Of a stretch of 64,000 nt of DNA, positions 62,677 through 64,000 are shown in pieces (positions within the stretch are counted from its first letter, which is position 1; every line of letters begins with the position of its first letter). Origin of the DNA: Denitrificimonas halotolerans (GTDB taxonomy: Bacteria; Pseudomonadota; Gammaproteobacteria; Pseudomonadales; Pseudomonadaceae). The DNA lies in contig NZ_JAXIVU010000001.1 of assembly GCF_034259425.1 (NCBI RefSeq), forward strand, positions 186,001-250,000, in the 5' to 3' direction. Below the pieces are notes generated by a model. That model worked only from the letters and a program-made list of their open reading frames with translations, searched no databases and was not told the DNA's origin. Both the position numbers and the translations under genes were made by a program.

Positions 62677-64000
62677 ATGTATCTCCAGACGTTTACCCCA
62701 ATTCGCAGCCTCCTAATAGGCTATGCGACCAGCTTACTCTTAATGCTCAACGGTTGTGGTAAGCCACCGACAACCCTTGAACGCATTCAGGAGCAGGGGG
62801 TTTTGCATGTCATTACACGCAACAGTCCTTCAACCTACTTCCAAGACCGCAACGGCGAAACAGGCTTTGAGTATGAATTGGTTAAACGCTTCGCTGAACA
62901 GTTGGGTGTCGAATTAAAAATTGAAACCGCAGACAATATTGAACAGCTCTTTGCTCGGCTTGATAACGCAAACGGCCCGCAACTAGCAGCTGCTGGACTG
63001 ATTAGCAGCACTGCTCGCCTCGATAAGGCACGCTTTTCTGATCCTTATTTAAGCGTCTCATCTCAGTTTATTTACCACAGAAAAGATTCACGCCCGCGTA
63101 ATATCCGACAACTAGCTGGCAAACATATACTGGCACTCCAGGGCAGCATTCACGAGGACAACCTTAAACGCATCAAACAAGACCTGCCTAAGCTCAACTA
63201 TGACGTGTCCGATCAAGTTGAAACCATTGATTTACTGCGCATGGTTGATGAAAAGCAAATAGATTTAACCTTAGTGAATTCCAATGAAGTGGCCATGAAT
63301 CAAGTGTATTTTCCAAATATACAAGTGGCTTTTACTTTAGAAGATAACCTGCAACAAAGCTGGGCAATCCCCACTACTAGCGACGTCACTCTCCTCAACG
63401 AGATCAATCGTTTCTTAGCCAACGCCAAACAATCAGGGCTGTTAAAACAATTGACCGAACGCTATTACGGCCACGTTGACACCTTAGGTTATGTCGGTGC
63501 TAATGCCTTTGCCCACCATTTACAACAACGCTTGCCCAATTATGAGGCAGCGTTTCGTAATGCTGCGAAAAAATACAATGTTGATTGGCGTCTACTGGCA
63601 GCGATGGGCTATCAAGAATCACACTGGCTACCAACCGCTACATCTAAGACGGGTGTCCGTGGATTAATGATGCTCACTAACCGCACAGCTAAGGCCATGG
63701 GTGTAACCAACCGTCTAGATCCAACTCAAAGTATCAACGGTGGAGCACGCTATATTGCGCAATTAATCAAACAGCTACCTGACAGCATTTACGAGTCCGA
63801 CCGCATTTGGTTTGCGCTTGCCTCTTACAACGTTGGTATGGGTCACCTTGAAGATGCTCGCAAACTCACCGAAGCTGAAGGCCTAGACCCAAACAAGTGG
63901 CTAGACGTGAAAAGCATTCTGCCACGACTGGCGCAAAAACAATGGTATAGCAAAACTCGCTATGGCTATGCTCGCGGAGGTGAGCCTGTACACTTTGTCA
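62677..64000 (+). CDS. mltF: membrane-bound lytic transglycosylase MltF, 3' end outside window
   Basis: This is the first 441 residues of MltF, open at the right edge. A lipoprotein signal ends in LNGC (about residue 27). A periplasmic binding-protein-like domain follows (LERIQEQGVLHVITRNSP, GFEYELVKRFAEQLG). The SLT catalytic domain holds Glu314 in AMGYQESHW, then TGVRGLMMLT and GGARYIAQLIKQLP. It cuts murein glycan strands at the outer membrane. purL-mltF adjacency is standard in Pseudomonas. Confidence 0.96.
   Translation, partial: MYLQTFTPIRSLLIGYATSLLLMLNGCGKPPTTLERIQEQGVLHVITRNSPSTYFQDRNGETGFEYELVKRFAEQLGVELKIETADNIEQLFARLDNANGPQLAAAGLISSTARLDKARFSDPYLSVSSQFIYHRKDSRPRNIRQLAGKHILALQGSIHEDNLKRIKQDLPKLNYDVSDQVETIDLLRMVDEKQIDLTLVNSNEVAMNQVYFPNIQVAFTLEDNLQQSWAIPTTSDVTLLNEINRFLANAKQSGLLKQLTERYYGHVDTLGYVGANAFAHHLQQRLPNYEAAFRNAAKKYNVDWRLLAAMGYQESHWLPTATSKTGVRGLMMLTNRTAKAMGVTNRLDPTQSINGGARYIAQLIKQLPDSIYESDRIWFALASYNVGMGHLEDARKLTEAEGLDPNKWLDVKSILPRLAQKQWYSKTRYGYARGGEPVHFV

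Overview
The window is a chromosomal segment of a gammaproteobacterium of the Pseudomonadaceae. The evidence is gene order: hemA-prfA-prmC-moeB-murI-pagL, lolB-ispE-tRNA-Gln-prs-rplY-pth-ychF, yceD-rpmF-plsX-fabD-fabG-acpP-fabF-pabC-mltG-tmk-holB-tatD, an OprD porin beside proS, and purL beside mltF are all Pseudomonas arrangements. The DNA looks clearly richer in A+T than a typical Pseudomonas, with many TTA and AAA codons. This suggests a small-genome, low-GC relative such as Thiopseudomonas/Oblitimonas; that placement is an inference.

Layout. 1-7.3 kb: the end of an ABC ATPase gene, an SLC13-type permease, dcd, a cold-shock protein, a small basic protein, ycgL-rnd and a GC-richer IS1341-type (tnpB-only) element. 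7.5-10.2 kb: uvrC-pgsA-tRNA-Gly-tRNA-Cys, without gacA in front of uvrC. 10.4-17.6 kb: a lipoprotein, a HIT protein and slyX, an OprD-family porin, proS, and recX-recA-pncC with a LexA box. 17.6-30.0 kb: pagL-murI-moeB-prmC-prfA-hemA leftward, then TPR lipoprotein-lolB-ispE-tRNA-Gln-prs-rplY-pth-ychF rightward. 30-36.4 kb: a thioesterase, a DTW-domain tRNA modification enzyme, a TauE/SafE permease, a ydbH-ynbE-ydbL lipid-transport operon, and tRNA-Pro, tRNA-Asp and tRNA-Val. 36.8-43.1 kb: rdgC, rlmF, a FabH-like synthase, an AlkA-type glycosylase and cmoA-cmoB. 43.2-53 kb: the long leftward fatty-acid, thymidylate-kinase and replication-clamp-loader operon. 53-64 kb: a CcsA-like protein, a CNNM/CBS protein, purT, a DUF1289 protein, a gamma-carbonic-anhydrase-like protein, a NUDIX hydrolase, an L,D-transpeptidase-like protein, purL and the start of mltF.

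Nearly everything is core housekeeping: nucleotide synthesis (dcd, prs, purT, purL, tmk), translation (proS, prfA, prmC, pth, ychF, rplY, rpmF, six tRNAs), DNA repair (recA, recX, uvrC, rdgC, alkA), fatty-acid and phospholipid synthesis (the fab cluster, plsX, pgsA), and envelope functions (lolB, murI, mltG, mltF, ydbH, pagL). I see no CRISPR array, prophage or defence island.

The least ordinary points are: the tnpB element, whose N-terminal coding region is interrupted by a tandem hexanucleotide repeat that creates two in-frame TGA codons, and whose RuvC-II glutamate appears to have moved; the absence of gacA and pilZ from positions where Pseudomonas carries them; a PagL homologue with Asn where the catalytic acid is expected; and a YdbH protein with an internal duplication of about 235 residues. 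I did not find a convincing undescribed multi-gene system.
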